Positions 36,869-37,574 of a stretch of DNA of 37,574 nucleotides are shown piece after piece. Numbering within the stretch: the first letter of the stretch is position 1; each line of letters begins with the position of its first letter. A model generated the notes under the pieces. That model ran no database searches and had not been told where the DNA came from. It was given only the letters and a program-made list of their open reading frames with translations. Source of the stretch: Gammaproteobacteria bacterium (lineage in GTDB: Bacteria; Pseudomonadota; Gammaproteobacteria; Pseudomonadales; CAMLJR01); the NCBI GenBank assembly GCA_029265075.1, contig JAJUJZ010000017.1, positions 1 through 37,574 on the forward strand, in the 5' to 3' direction. A program made the position numbers and the translations under genes.

Positions 36869-37574
36869 ACCGGTTCTGATTTTTGACAGCGGCGTCGGCG
36901 GGCTCAGCATCCACGCTGCGCTCACGGCGCGACTGCCCGGTCTGCCGCTGGTCTACGCCTGCGACAACGCCGCCTTTCCCTATGGTCCCTGGCCGCAGGC
37001 AGAGCTGGTGGAGCGTGTGCACACGGTGCTGGACGCACTGATCGCACGCTACCAGCCGCGGCTGGTGGTGGTCGCCTGCAACACCGCCAGCACGGTGGCA
37101 CTACCGCGGCTGCGGCAAGATTTCAAGGTGCCATTCGTGGGCGTGGTGCCCGCCATCAAACCGGCGGCCAGGCTCAGCCGCAACCGCATTATCGGCCTGC
37201 TGGCGACCCCGGGCACCGTCTCCCGTCCCTACACCGATCAGCTGATCGCCGATTTCGCTGCTGACTGCACTGTGGTCCGGCTCGGCTCCACCACCCTGGT
37301 GGAATGGGCCGAGACGAAGCTGCGCGGCCGGCCAGTCGACCTCAATGCATTGCGTCAGCTGCTGGCGCCGCTGTTTGCGCACGAACGCGGCCCGGTCGAT
37401 ACCGTGGTGCTCGGCTGCACCCACTTTCCGCTGCTGGTCGAAGAGCTGCAGGCGGCCACGCCTGAGCCGGTGTTGTGGGTCGATTCGGGCAATGCCATTG
37501 CGCGACGGGTCGAAACCCTGCTCGGAAAACCTGTGGACAACCGGCCTGTCGCCGCCCGCGCGGTATTCACCGCC
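36849..37574 (+). CDS. murI: glutamate racemase (3' end beyond window)
   Basis: My translation from TTG 36849: [49 protein letters not shown]...VVACNTAST...[11 protein letters not shown]; 242 codons open to the window end. Confidence 0.92.
   Translation, partial: [242 protein letters not shown]

Overview
This is a high-GC, densely coding chromosomal window that looks gammaproteobacterial. The judgement rests on gene content and order (rpmE/priA divergent, argS-SPOR-hslVU-DUF971, Mla-type transporter, PhoPQ-type two-component system, murI). I found no convincing tRNA, rRNA, CRISPR array, prophage or IS element. Most genes are housekeeping: malic enzyme, thermonuclease-like protein, L31, PriA, D-Ala-D-Ala carboxypeptidase, ArgS, HslV/HslU, PhoH-PIN, RNase II/R-type exoribonuclease, AsnS, PQQ-type sugar dehydrogenase, MlaE/F/D plus auxiliary lipoprotein, Ycf46-like AAA ATPase, ChrA, HIT protein, OmpA-like protein, quinone oxidoreductase, Prx-Grx fusion and MurI, which is truncated by the window end and absent from the ORF track. 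The most interesting signals are: (1) a GTTCAG-N5-GTTCAG tandem repeat 11 nt upstream of a -10-like hexamer, in front of a PepSY-phoP-phoQ-like cluster; (2) a compositionally distinct two-gene cassette of unknown function at ~25.1-26.1 kb, overlapping by ATGA, with the second product a predicted lipoprotein; (3) an orphan PEP-CTERM/exosortase-associated-type acyltransferase with dyads upstream; (4) two mutually exclusive perfect hairpins in the leader of a zinc-ribbon protein of unusual architecture; (5) an intrinsic terminator for rpmE embedded in the signal-peptide codons of the next gene; (6) a sigma32-type promoter and leader hairpin before hslVU. All functional statements come from reading the sequence and recalling families; no searches were run.
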